DNA of 28,601 nucleotides from a virus, in the IMG/VR virus record IMGVR_UViG_3300001847_000680, positions 1 to 28,601 of that record, one strand, 5' to 3'. The position numbers and the translations under genes are program-made. The notes beneath the pieces were generated by a model, which saw nothing but the letters and a program-made list of their open reading frames with translations, made no database searches and was not told the DNA's origin. Below are positions 5,625-14,200 of this stretch, in pieces. Position 1 is the first letter of the stretch; each line of letters starts with the position of its first letter.

Positions 5625-5816
5625 ATGACCGAACTTGCCGCTGACCTGACGCCCCCGCGGCTCGAAAAGTTGCTGGTGGCGCTCGACATCCCGAACAACG
5701 ATCTGGCCGTCATGGCCGGCGTGTCCGTGCGCACGGTGTACCGGTGGCTTGCCGGCTCGACGCCGATCCCGCGGTCGGTCGTGGCAATGCTCGAGCTGCT
5801 GCAGGAACGCGCCTGA
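5625..5816 (+). CDS. Small helix-turn-helix protein next to terminase
   Basis: A 63-residue protein starting at the ATG at 5625 (MTELAADLTPP). An upstream in-frame TTG at 5607 is possible but lies at the terminator. Residues about 22-50 contain 'NDLAVMAGVSVRTVYRWLAGSTPIP', a helix-turn-helix followed by the TP-x-P turn. The same 'TVYRW..G.TP.P' block occurs in the leftward gene 305-541. Its stop codon overlaps the start of a 35-aa membrane peptide (TGATG). Such HTH proteins often sit beside terminase genes; a role in late gene regulation or DNA recognition is inferred. The ribosome-binding site is weak. Confidence 0.7.
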   Translation: MTELAADLTPPRLEKLLVALDIPNNDLAVMAGVSVRTVYRWLAGSTPIPRSVVAMLELLQERA

Positions 5817-5923
5817 TGGCCGAGGCCACGTTTTTGGTCGCCTGTTTGCTGGTCGCGCTGAAGCCGCGCTACGCGTGTTTATGGCTGCTGACGTGGGTCA
5901 CGATAGCTGTGGTGACCGCATGA
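5816..5923 (+). CDS. 35-aa membrane peptide
   Basis: A 35-residue open frame too short for ordinary gene finding. It starts at an ATG that overlaps the stop of the HTH gene (TGATG), and its stop overlaps the start of the small terminase (ATGA). This double coupling argues for a real gene. It has two hydrophobic segments (TFLVACLLVAL and CLWLLTWVTIAVVTA) separated by KPRY, fitting a tiny hairpin-like inner-membrane peptide. It could be a holin-like or antiholin-like peptide, but that is only a size and topology argument. Confidence 0.55.
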   Translation: MAEATFLVACLLVALKPRYACLWLLTWVTIAVVTA

Positions 5924-6450
5924 AGCCGGTGCGGCTCCGGGCACGCGGGCGCCCGCCGACGGCCTACTCGCGCGAACGCGCCGAACACATCTGCCACGAG
6001 CTGGCCGAAGGAAAGTCTCTGCGGTTGGTGTGTAAGGAGTTGGGGATCGCGCCGCAGACGGTGTATGGATGGGTGATCGACAACCATGAAGGTTTCGGTG
6101 ATCAGTACGCGCGTGCGAGGCATCTCATGGCCCTCAAGTGGGCCGACGAACTGGATGAGATCGCCGGCCACAAGAGCAACGACTACTACGTTGACGACGA
6201 AGGCAAGCTGAAGCCCGATCTTGAGCACATCGCGCGTTCGCGCTTGCGCATCGACACGCGCAAGTGGATGCTTTCGAAGATGCTGCCGAAGGTTTACGGC
6301 GACAAGATCATCACCGAAGTCACCGGCAAGGACGGCGGCCCGGTCGAGATGCAGGCGACGAAGATCGATGTACTCGCGCTCGATCCCGATCAGCGCGACC
6401 AGTTGAAACAGATTTTGCTGGCGGCGACGAAGCAGAAGGATGAAGCGTGA
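5920..6450 (+). CDS. terS: Terminase small subunit
   Basis: A 176-residue protein that recognises phage DNA and stimulates the large terminase. The start at 5920 is chosen from the ATGA overlap. Residues 8-20 are basic (RARGRPPTAYSRE), and residues about 20-55 form a helix-turn-helix (LAEGKSLRLVCKELGIAPQTVYGWV). A helical oligomerisation-like region follows (YARARHLMALKWADELDEIAGH), and then 'HIARSRLRIDTRKWMLSKMLPKVYGDK', which is characteristic of Sf6 gp1-like/terminase_5-type small subunits. The C-terminal tail is acidic/Lys-rich, often the contact to the large subunit. The gene lies four short genes upstream of the large subunit, as expected. High confidence. Confidence 0.93.
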   Translation: MKPVRLRARGRPPTAYSRERAEHICHELAEGKSLRLVCKELGIAPQTVYGWVIDNHEGFGDQYARARHLMALKWADELDEIAGHKSNDYYVDDEGKLKPDLEHIARSRLRIDTRKWMLSKMLPKVYGDKIITEVTGKDGGPVEMQATKIDVLALDPDQRDQLKQILLAATKQKDEA

Positions 6451-6650
6451 TGCGCGCGGTCAACGATCTCAACTTCCACATCGGCAAGAAGGTTTACCGC
6501 TTCATGCCGAAGGCCGTGACGCCGGCAGACTTTGGATATTTGCTGCAGCTTCTCATCGTGCTTGTCGCGCAGCCGCGCATCGGCGAGTTCGACACCGAAA
6601 GCTACATTAGCGAACACAATCTCTGGCACTGCTTCGAGGCGAAGGAATGA
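6450..6650 (+). CDS. Hypothetical protein (66 aa)
   Basis: A 66-residue protein starting MRAVNDLNFHIGKK. The ATG at 6450 overlaps the terminase small subunit stop (TGATG). It has an N-terminal beta-like stretch (HIGKKVYRFMP) and a hydrophobic helix (FGYLLQLLIVLVAQP) that is short for a membrane span. It resembles small phage proteins between terminase subunits with unknown role. Its stop overlaps the next ATG. Confidence 0.6.
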   Translation: MRAVNDLNFHIGKKVYRFMPKAVTPADFGYLLQLLIVLVAQPRIGEFDTESYISEHNLWHCFEAKE

Positions 6651-6844
6651 GCTATCACGATGGACATGCGCGTCGCGAATTGGCGCGGCGTCTGTTTGAG
6701 AGCCTACATCCGCGCCGCGACTGGTTTGGCGCGTCTGAGGCCACGAAACAGGAGTTCGAACGTCATGTCGCTTATGTCGTTGCCGACCGACAAGCCATCT
6801 GTGTCGTTGCTGGATTTGACGCCAGACCCGCCCCCGGCGCCTGA
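6647..6844 (+). CDS. Hypothetical protein (65 aa)
   Basis: A 65-residue protein (MSYHDGHARRELARRLFESLHP) with a GGCGAAGGA ribosome-binding site and an ATGA start overlap with the preceding gene. It is rich in Arg and Ala and helical in its first half. Its last 80 bases overlap the next gene in another frame, which is unusually long, so either the next start is later or this C-terminus is not conserved. No family recognised. Confidence 0.5.
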   Translation: MSYHDGHARRELARRLFESLHPRRDWFGASEATKQEFERHVAYVVADRQAICVVAGFDARPAPGA

Positions 6845-7031
6845 CATCGTCCGCTACGCCATCGAGAATGGCGTGCGGTTCCTTGTCGCCGACTGGCGCG
6901 CGCACGCCGAACAGACGCAGCTCACCGACGCAAGTGACGTTGCGATGGGCCTGATCTTCATCAATCAGGTGAACGTATTGCGGGTGATCACCGGCGACTA
7001 CTACGCCGGCAATTTCAACAGCAAGCAATGA
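6765..7031 (+). CDS. Hypothetical protein (88 aa)
   Basis: An 88-residue protein. The ATG at 6765 has CAGGAG about ten bases upstream; an ATG at 6774 is an alternative. The protein contains 'PDIVRYAIENGVRFLVADWRAHA', 'ASDVAMGLIFINQVNVLRVI' and a C-terminal 'GDYYAGNFNSKQ'. It looks soluble and mixed alpha/beta. Its stop overlaps the ATG of the large terminase (ATGA), so it is in the packaging operon. Function unknown. Confidence 0.6.
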   Translation: MSLMSLPTDKPSVSLLDLTPDPPPAPDIVRYAIENGVRFLVADWRAHAEQTQLTDASDVAMGLIFINQVNVLRVITGDYYAGNFNSKQ

Positions 7032-8653
7032 AGCTCCTCAACGTCGACGGCAAACACATCGATCCGTTCGAGCATCTGCTCGAGATCGAACGCGTCGAGT
7101 GCGAATCGTCGCTCTACACGTTCGTGCAGAAGGCGTGGCGCTATGTCGACCCGTCGCCGTTCGTGCACGGCTGGCCGCTCGAGGCGATGTGCGAGCATCT
7201 CGAGGCGGTCGTCGACGGCGACATCCGCAAACTGCTGATCAACATTCCGCCTCGTTGCGGCAAGAGTTCAATCGTCAGCGTCTGCTTCCCGGCGTGGGTA
7301 TGGACGCAACGAGAGAACACGGCGACGTCGGGGCCGCAGGTTCCGCTGCTGCACGCGTCGTACGCGATGTCGCTCGCGATGCGCGACAGCGTCAAGACGC
7401 GACGCCTGATCGAGAGCCCGTGGTACCAGCGACTATGGGGCGAGCGCTTCCATCTGGTCGGCGACCAGAATACGAAAGGCCGCTTCCAGAACGACAAGCG
7501 CGGCGAGCGGCTGATCACTGCCGTCGACGCGCGCGTCACCGGTGAAGGCGGCAACATCATCGTCGTCGACGATCCGAACGCCGCGAACGAGGCGCTGTCC
7601 GAAGCGCTAATCGAGACGACGAACGAGTGGTGGGACGGCACGATGAGCACCCGCCTCAACGATGCGCGCACCGGCGCCTACATCGTGATCCAGCAGCGGC
7701 TGGGCGAGGAAGACCTGACCGGCCACATCCTCGACACCGACGAAGGCTGGACGCATCTCATGCTGCCGATGGAGTTCGAGCCCGAACGCTCATTCGTGAC
7801 GAGCATCGGCTGGGAAGACCCGCGCAGCGAGGCAGGCGAGCTGCTGTGGCCTGATCGCTTTGCCGAAGAGCAGGTCGAGGTGCTGAAGAAGCGACTGGGC
7901 CCGTGGAAAGCCGCCGGCCAGTTGCAGCAGCGCCCGGAGCCGAAGGGCGGAGGCATCATCAAGCGCGACTGGTGGCAGCTCTACGACGCAGCCGCGTTCC
8001 CGCCGTTCGACTACATCGTCGCCAGCCTCGACACGGCCTACACGACAAAGCAGGAGAACGACTTCAGCGCGCTAACCGTGTGGGGCATCTTCTCGTCGGA
8101 CACTGTCGCGGTGCCGTCGAAGCAGGTCGTGCGCGGCGAGCGTCTGACGAACATCGATCCGCGCGACTATGCGCAGCAGGCGCCGAAGGTCATGCTCATG
8201 AACGCGTGGCAAGATCGCCTCGAGCTGCACGATCTCGTGCAGCGCGTCGCCAAGAGCTGCAAGGACATGAAGGTCGACCGGCTGCTGATCGAAGACAAAG
8301 CGGCTGGCCATAGCGTGGCGCAAGAACTGCGCCGCCTGTTCGGCTACGAGGACTTCGCCGTGCAGCTTGTGAACCCGGGCATGCTCGACAAGGTCGCGCG
8401 CGTCTACGCGATCCAGCATCTGTTTGCCGAAGGGCTGGTGCATGCACCTGATCGACAGTGGGCCGAGATGGTAATTGGCCAGTGCTCGACGTTCCCCCGC
8501 GGCAAGCACGACGACATCGTCGACACCGTGAGCCAAGCGCTCGCGCATCTGCGCCAGTTGCGCATGCTGTCGCGCAGCAGCGAACACATCGCCGAAGTGG
8601 GCGAGAGCCTGCGCCATCGCGGCGCGCCGCCGGCGCCGCTCTATGGGATTTGA
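7028..8653 (+). CDS. terL: Terminase large subunit (ATPase and nuclease)
   Basis: A 541-residue DNA-packaging motor. The N-terminal ATPase has Walker A PPRCGKS at residues 74-80, Walker B IIVVDDP at 177-183, and a coupling-like IVIQQRLGEEDLTGHIL near 219-235. The C-terminal RNase H-like nuclease has acidic residues at D335 (SLDTA), E422/D423 (LLIEDKAAG) and HDDIVD at 494-499. Length and motif order are those of headful-type large terminases. All catalytic residues look intact. It cuts concatemeric DNA and drives it through the portal. It starts by a four-base overlap with the preceding gene and is followed by a 243-base regulatory gap. Confidence 0.97.
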   Translation: MKLLNVDGKHIDPFEHLLEIERVECESSLYTFVQKAWRYVDPSPFVHGWPLEAMCEHLEAVVDGDIRKLLINIPPRCGKSSIVSVCFPAWVWTQRENTATSGPQVPLLHASYAMSLAMRDSVKTRRLIESPWYQRLWGERFHLVGDQNTKGRFQNDKRGERLITAVDARVTGEGGNIIVVDDPNAANEALSEALIETTNEWWDGTMSTRLNDARTGAYIVIQQRLGEEDLTGHILDTDEGWTHLMLPMEFEPERSFVTSIGWEDPRSEAGELLWPDRFAEEQVEVLKKRLGPWKAAGQLQQRPEPKGGGIIKRDWWQLYDAAAFPPFDYIVASLDTAYTTKQENDFSALTVWGIFSSDTVAVPSKQVVRGERLTNIDPRDYAQQAPKVMLMNAWQDRLELHDLVQRVAKSCKDMKVDRLLIEDKAAGHSVAQELRRLFGYEDFAVQLVNPGMLDKVARVYAIQHLFAEGLVHAPDRQWAEMVIGQCSTFPRGKHDDIVDTVSQALAHLRQLRMLSRSSEHIAEVGESLRHRGAPPAPLYGI

Positions 8654-8784
8654 ATGTTGCGGGCCGGGCTCGATACCGGCTGCGTGGCTCTACCGTGACT
8701 AGTATTGGCGAGGTCTACCACGTACCTCCTCGTGGCTGCGTGTCCTTCCACGCCGCCGCAACGCGCGCATCATGCTTGATCGAC

Positions 8785-8804
8785 TTCGGTTAGCGCAAAC
8801 CGAA
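8785..8804. promoter_or_regulatory. Hairpin in the terL-portal gap
   Basis: TTCGGTT (8785-8791) and AACCGAA (8798-8804) form a perfect 7-bp stem with a 6-base loop. No T tract follows, so it is not a typical terminator. It is one of three palindromic elements in the 8654-8896 gap, which otherwise holds no recognisable gene or tRNA. Confidence 0.4.
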
Positions 8805-8810
8805 ATCACA

Positions 8811-8827
8811 GTCGAACTAAGTTCGAC
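8811..8827. promoter_or_regulatory. Palindromic operator-like site upstream of the portal promoter
   Basis: GTCGAAC-TAA-GTTCGAC is a perfect 7-bp inverted repeat with a 3-base spacer, immediately upstream of TTGACA at 8831. The size and symmetry fit a dimeric regulator binding site just upstream of a -35 element. Confidence 0.45.
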
Positions 8828-8830
8828 CGC

Positions 8831-8844
8831 TTGACAATCTGTCA
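8831..8844 (+). promoter_or_regulatory. TTGACA-N3-TGTCA element upstream of the portal gene
   Basis: CGC-TTGACA (8831-8836) overlaps the perfect palindrome TGACA-ATC-TGTCA (8832-8844), followed by another TGACA half site (8851-8855). The -10 at 17-base spacing is poor, so the promoter may need an activator, or TATTCT near 8871 may be used. The downstream gene is the portal, so this is likely a late promoter. Confidence 0.5.
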
Positions 8845-8896
8845 CTATTCTGACAGCCGCCGCGTGTGGTATTCTGGCCGTCTGCGAGGTCTTTGA

Positions 8897-11251
8897 ATGG
8901 CTTTAGTGCCGGGGTTGAGCCCCAACATCCGATTGGTCGAGCCGGAACCCGACGCGCTGCCGCCGGGTGAGGATGTTGTCGTCGAGAGCGCCCCGGAGAA
9001 CGCGGACATCGAGCACGTCGATGACAAGGGCAACGTCATCAAGATCGACCATCCCGACGGCTCGATCACGATCAGCCTCGACGGCAAGCCAGTCGAAGAA
9101 GCCGAAGACGCGTACGACGAAGGCTGGTTCGCCAACCTCGCCGACAAGATCGACGGCCTCGAGCTGAGCCGCGTCGCCGACGACTTGATGCGCGCCATCG
9201 GCGACGACATCGACAGCCGCAAGGACTGGATCGAGGATCGAGCGCAGGGCATCAAGCTGCTGGGTCTCAAGATCGAAGTGCCGGGCATCGGCGGCGCCGC
9301 CGAAGGCGCGCCCGTCGAAGGCATGAACCGCGTTCGCCATCCGCTGCTGCTCGAAGCCGTGCTGCGCTTTCAGGCGAACGCGCGCGCCGAACTGTTGCCG
9401 ACCGACGGCCCGGTCAAGATCAGGGTTGACGACAACAACGCGACGTTCCAAACCGACCGCATGGCCGATGCGCTCGAGCGCGATCTCAATCACTACCTGA
9501 CGGCTATCGCCACCGAGTACTATCCCGACACCGACCGCATGCTGCTGATGCTTGGCTTCGGCGGCCTTGCGTTCAAGAAGGTCTACTTCTGCCCGCTGCG
9601 CAATCGCCCGGTGAGCGAGACCGTTGACGCCGAAGACCTGATCGTCAACGCAGCGGCGACCGACATCCGCAGCGCCAAGCGCGTCACGCATCGCGTGATG
9701 ATGCGGCCCAGCACCGTGAAGCGTCTGCAAATCCTCGGCACGTATCGCGACATCTCGCTGTCGACGCCGTCGCCGCAGCAGCTCGACAGTGCTCAGCGCG
9801 AGAAGAAGGCGCAGCAGGGCGTCGAACCCGAAGCGTTGAACCCGGAGGATCGCGACCGGGAAATCTACGAGTGCTACTGCGAGCTGAACATCAAGGGCTA
9901 CGAGCACAAGTGGAAGGGCAAGGAGAGCGGGCTCGAGGTGCCGTGGCGCGTCACCATCGACGTCACCAGCAAGCAAATCCTGAGCATCGTCCGCAACTAC
10001 GACCCTGACACCGCAGAGCTGCCGGAGGCGCGCGCCGTCTTCGTGCCGTACACGTTCGTGCCGGGCTTCGGGTTCTATCCCATCGGCCTGCTCCACATCC
10101 TTGGCAACACGACGAACGCCGTGACCGCGGCGTGGCGCGAGCTGCTCGACGCGGGCATGTACGCGAACTTCCCCGGCTTCCTGTTCAGCGACGTCGGCGG
10201 CCGCCAGAACAGCAACATCTTCCGCGTGCCTCCGGGCGGCGGCGCGCTGGTCAAGACGGGCGGCATGCCGATCAATCAGGCGGTCTCGCCGCTGCCGTAC
10301 AAGGAACCGTCGCAGGCGCTGATGGCGCTGGTCGACAACATCGCGCAGACCGGGCAGCGGCTGGGCGGCACCAGCGAGCAGGCAACCGGCGAGGGCCGCG
10401 CCGACGCGCCCGTCGGCACGACGCTGGCGCTGATCGAGCAGGCGCAAAAGATTTTGAACAGCGTGCACAAGCGCATGCACGCAGCGCAAGCCGAAGAATT
10501 CCAGCTCCTCGTCAAGTGCTTCAAGGAACACCCGGAGAGTTTCTGGCAGCGCAATCGCCGCCCGGCATTCCAGTGGGACGAGAAGACGTTCCGCGATGCG
10601 CTCGACATGTACGCGCAGGCGCTGGTGCCACAGGCCGATCCGAACACGGCGAGCCACACGCAGCGCATCGTCAAGGTAATGGCGCTGAAGCAGCTTCAGG
10701 ACCTGAGCCCGACGCTCTACGATCCCATCGCCGTCGACACCGCGGCGCTGCAGGCACTGGGCTGGAATAACCCGGAGCAGTTCTTCGTGCCGCCGAGTGC
10801 GATGAACAAGCCGCCGCTCGAAGTGCAGAAGGGCATGGAAGAGCTGAAGCTCAAGCAGGGCGACCAGCAGATCAAGCGCGAGGCGCTGCAGCAGAAGGCG
10901 CAGGCCGACGCCGGCAAGCTGCAGATCGAAGCGCAGCGTCTGCAGGTCGAGGCGCAGAAACCGACCGGTCTCGCGCCGCCGGAGGACAAGTCGCAGGAAC
11001 TGGCGCTCAAGGCGGCCGACATCGCGGCCAAGGCCAAGGACGTGCAGTTCAAGCAGGAACGCGCGATCAAGGAAGACGAGAACCGCGATCTCGAGCGGCA
11101 GGCCAGCCTGCAGGAAGCCAACCTGAAACTTGTCGGCGACATCCTGAAGATCAAGCACGACCACGCGCACGACACGCACACGCAGGCGCGCGAACACGCG
11201 CATCAGCTCGAGCTGGCGCGCCTGAAGCCGAAGACGCCGAAGAATGACTAG
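8897..11251 (+). CDS. Portal protein (P22-like size)
   Basis: A 784-residue protein directly after the large terminase, with a GAGG ribosome-binding site seven bases before the ATG. It forms the dodecameric ring through which DNA enters and leaves the head. The N-terminal acidic arm (residues 1-75) is followed by the conserved helical/wing region (for example 'DIDSRKDWIEDRAQGIKLLG', 'GMNRVRHPLLLEAVLRFQANARAE'), a central 'FVPYTFVPGFGFYPIGLLHILG' and 'GGTSEQATGEGRADAPVGTTLALIEQ', typical of podovirus portals. The last 130 residues are a long Gln/Lys/Ala-rich coiled coil ending in His-rich helices (KIKHDHAHDTHTQAREHAHQ), reminiscent of the barrel helix of the P22 portal. The last bases overlap the next gene. 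Confidence 0.92.
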   Translation: MALVPGLSPNIRLVEPEPDALPPGEDVVVESAPENADIEHVDDKGNVIKIDHPDGSITISLDGKPVEEAEDAYDEGWFANLADKIDGLELSRVADDLMRAIGDDIDSRKDWIEDRAQGIKLLGLKIEVPGIGGAAEGAPVEGMNRVRHPLLLEAVLRFQANARAELLPTDGPVKIRVDDNNATFQTDRMADALERDLNHYLTAIATEYYPDTDRMLLMLGFGGLAFKKVYFCPLRNRPVSETVDAEDLIVNAAATDIRSAKRVTHRVMMRPSTVKRLQILGTYRDISLSTPSPQQLDSAQREKKAQQGVEPEALNPEDRDREIYECYCELNIKGYEHKWKGKESGLEVPWRVTIDVTSKQILSIVRNYDPDTAELPEARAVFVPYTFVPGFGFYPIGLLHILGNTTNAVTAAWRELLDAGMYANFPGFLFSDVGGRQNSNIFRVPPGGGALVKTGGMPINQAVSPLPYKEPSQALMALVDNIAQTGQRLGGTSEQATGEGRADAPVGTTLALIEQAQKILNSVHKRMHAAQAEEFQLLVKCFKEHPESFWQRNRRPAFQWDEKTFRDALDMYAQALVPQADPNTASHTQRIVKVMALKQLQDLSPTLYDPIAVDTAALQALGWNNPEQFFVPPSAMNKPPLEVQKGMEELKLKQGDQQIKREALQQKAQADAGKLQIEAQRLQVEAQKPTGLAPPEDKSQELALKAADIAAKAKDVQFKQERAIKEDENRDLERQASLQEANLKLVGDILKIKHDHAHDTHTQAREHAHQLELARLKPKTPKND

Positions 11252-14200
11252 GGAAGTTAACCGCGCGCTGATGATTGCCCGCGCCACCGGCGGCCGCGCG
11301 CAGGAAATCACGTCGGCCGACACGTCGATCAAGCAGGTGCCGGCGCTGTTCAAGAGCCCGGTCTTTGAGAAGCGCCCCGGGCAGCGCAACCTCGACATCG
11401 GCGGTGGCAAGTACGACCTTGGCACCGAGCATCTCGCGAACGAACACGGCGTCGAAAGCCACGTCTATGATCCGTTCAACCGGCCGCCCGAGCACAACGA
11501 TGCGGTGCTGAAGAAGTTCGCCCGCAAGAAGGCCGACAGCGTCACGGCGGCGAACGTGCTGAACGTCATCCAGCACCCGCATCACCGGAAGGCCGTGATC
11601 AAGCAGGCGCACGATCACCTGCACGACAACGGCGCGGCGTACTTCGGCATCTACGAGGGCAATGGCACGGGCGCTGGCGGTATCACCTCGAAGGGCTGGC
11701 AGAACAACCGCAAGGCCGCCGGCTACATGGACGAGGTGCGGTCTGTGTTCCCGCATGTCGAGCGCAAGGGCAACATCATCGTCGCGCGCAAGCGCGCCTA
11801 CGGCGGCCGCGCTGATGAGAAAAACGATTTGTGGTGGCATGGCTCAGGCAGCGGCGATCTGCGCGGCGGCGAGAGCGGGCTGCATTTGGGCACGCAGGCG
11901 GCCGCAGAAGACGCGCTGAACGCGCGCATCGGCTTCCCTGCCGAAGGCGCGTGGGATGGCTCCCGCGAATATGGCAAGACCAAACTCGCCGGAAAAAATA
12001 CTATCCTGAAGCGCAATCCATACGGCCTCTCAGGGCACAATATTGATGCGCCAGATGAAGACTACTTTCCGCATGAGCATCCGCGGGGACTTCCGATGGT
12101 ATCACGCGGTTTCGTGATGAAGCCCGAATGGAGGCCTAGCATCAGGCCCTACAAACTCACAGGGCCGATGACGAACACGCCTCAACAGCCGCACGACGAT
12201 TGGAAAGCCAATGGCTACATGCGGCGCGCGTTGAACAAAGGTAATGCCAAGCGGGGCTACTTCTATCGCAATGAAGGAGAAGATAGCGGTTCGATCTCTG
12301 CGGTGGTTCCATCAGGCGCGCACGTTGAACCAGTCGAACGCGCCAACGGCGGCAAGATACCGCCCTTCAAGCTCCACAGCGGCGCGGCTGACCTGATCGA
12401 GAAAAAGGGCCAGCCCAAGGCGACGCCGCAGCAGTACGCGGCGATGCCGGGCATCAAGCCAGACGAGATCAAGCACTCGGGCTTCGCCGCGCTGGGCACG
12501 AAGGCGATCCCGCGCGAACAAGCCGCGCAGCATCTGCGCGAGCACATGGTTCCGGTGCAGGAAACGGTGCTGGGCGAACGCGACAAGGACGACTACATCG
12601 CCAAGAACCGGGACTGGCTTGAGGACAGCTTTCGCTCGCTGCACGGTCGGTTGCCGCGTTCATACGACGAGCTGGCGTATGAGGTCGATGCTGGCACTGA
12701 CGCAGAACATAGCGAACAGCAGCTCCCCGGCGGCAAGAACTACCGCGAAGTGCTGTTGCATCTTCCCGATCCGCACGCCGCTGCGATCAAGCAACACGAA
12801 GAAAAATATCGCGCGCTTTCTCGCCGCGCTGCAGATGCAATGGAAAATTGGAAACGCATAAGCGAGGAACGCGGGCCGGGCCATCCTGATATCCTCGAAG
12901 CGTACAAACATGTAGATGCAACTAGAAAAGAGCGCACTACGATTGCAGATAAGCTGGCGGAACTTCGCAAACAGCAGAAAGACACGCTGTATCGGCACCC
13001 ACACTGGGACGTGCCCAACGTCCTCGCGCACATCCGCATGTCCGACCGCAAGGGGCCGAACGGCGAGAAGGTGCTGCATGTCGAGGAGCTGCAGAGCGAC
13101 TGGGGGCAAGAAGGGCGCCAGCAAGGCTTCAAAAATCCCCTTACACCTGCCGAACGCGACGAATTAAAACGCTTCACTGACCCGCCTGATGAAGACACGG
13201 CGCGGCGCAATTTTGAGCCGGCCAATCAAGCGCGCTGGGAAGAGCTGGAGAGGCGCGCAAACAGCAGCGATCATGGGCTTCCGTCCGGGCCCTACGTCGA
13301 TAACACCCAGAAGTGGACCGACCTTGCGCTGAAGCGCGTGCTGCACGAGGCCGCGCACGGTGGCTACGACAAGGTCGTCTTCACGCCGGGCGCCGAACAG
13401 AACAAGCGCTACAAGCTGTCCAACCAAGTGCGGTCGCTGCACTACTATCCGTTCGACGACGGCACGGGGAACCTGCAATTCATCGATCACCGCGGCACTC
13501 GGCACTCGCAGAACGACATCAAGACTGAAGAGCTGCCGAAGTACGTAGGCAAGGAAGTCGCTGAAAAATTGCTGGCGACGAAACGTACTCGACGGGATCG
13601 CGCGCCTTCGAATGAAATGCTTGGGCATCATCTTGAAAATCTGAAAGACGTCGAAGTCGGCGGCGAAGGCATGCGCGGCTACTACGACAACATCATGCCC
13701 AAGCGGCTGCAGGCGCTCGCGCAGCAGCACGACCCGCAGGCGAAGGTACGTCTCAAAGGAGAGCGCATTAAAACGCATGGCGAATGGCCCTTCCCTATAG
13801 AGGTGAGTAGCGACGGCACCAACTACTGGCTGTCCGGGCGCTCGCCGCATAATGAAGAACCGAAGGGAAGACTTAGCGAGAATTTTCCGTCTTACATTGC
13901 GGCGGATGATGCTCGCGAAAAGATGTACTCCGGCTATAACCAGCCGGTTCACGCGCTCGACGTCACGTCGCAGATGCGCGACAGCATCAAGGCCAACGGC
14001 TTCAACCAGTTCAAAGCGGGCGGATATGTTCGAGGAACTCAGGACATGAATGTAATTGACCACGCTTTGCGCATCTGCCGCGCTGCTGGCGGCGGGGCAG
14101 GCCTTCAAAACCTACGGCAAACCGACACCGGCGGTACGTCGGTTAACGAGTTGGCAAACGCTTTTCAAAAAGCCATTGATTACCATACGTCGCTTCCGCC

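Noticed and set aside
5607-5625. TTG start for the HTH gene at 5607
   Set aside because: It starts at the end of the terminator and would have no ribosome-binding site; the ATG at 5625 is preferred, although its own site is weak.
8654-8780. Possible tRNA or small RNA in the terL-portal gap
   Set aside because: I could not fold a cloverleaf with the invariant T-loop and anticodon-stem features; only palindromes are visible.
8903-11425. A long open frame on the minus strand opposite the portal gene (840 codons)
   Set aside because: It mirrors the portal codons, is dominated by Arg/Leu/Val/Ala/Asp runs typical of antisense frames in GC-rich coding DNA, and has no ribosome-binding site or domain pattern.
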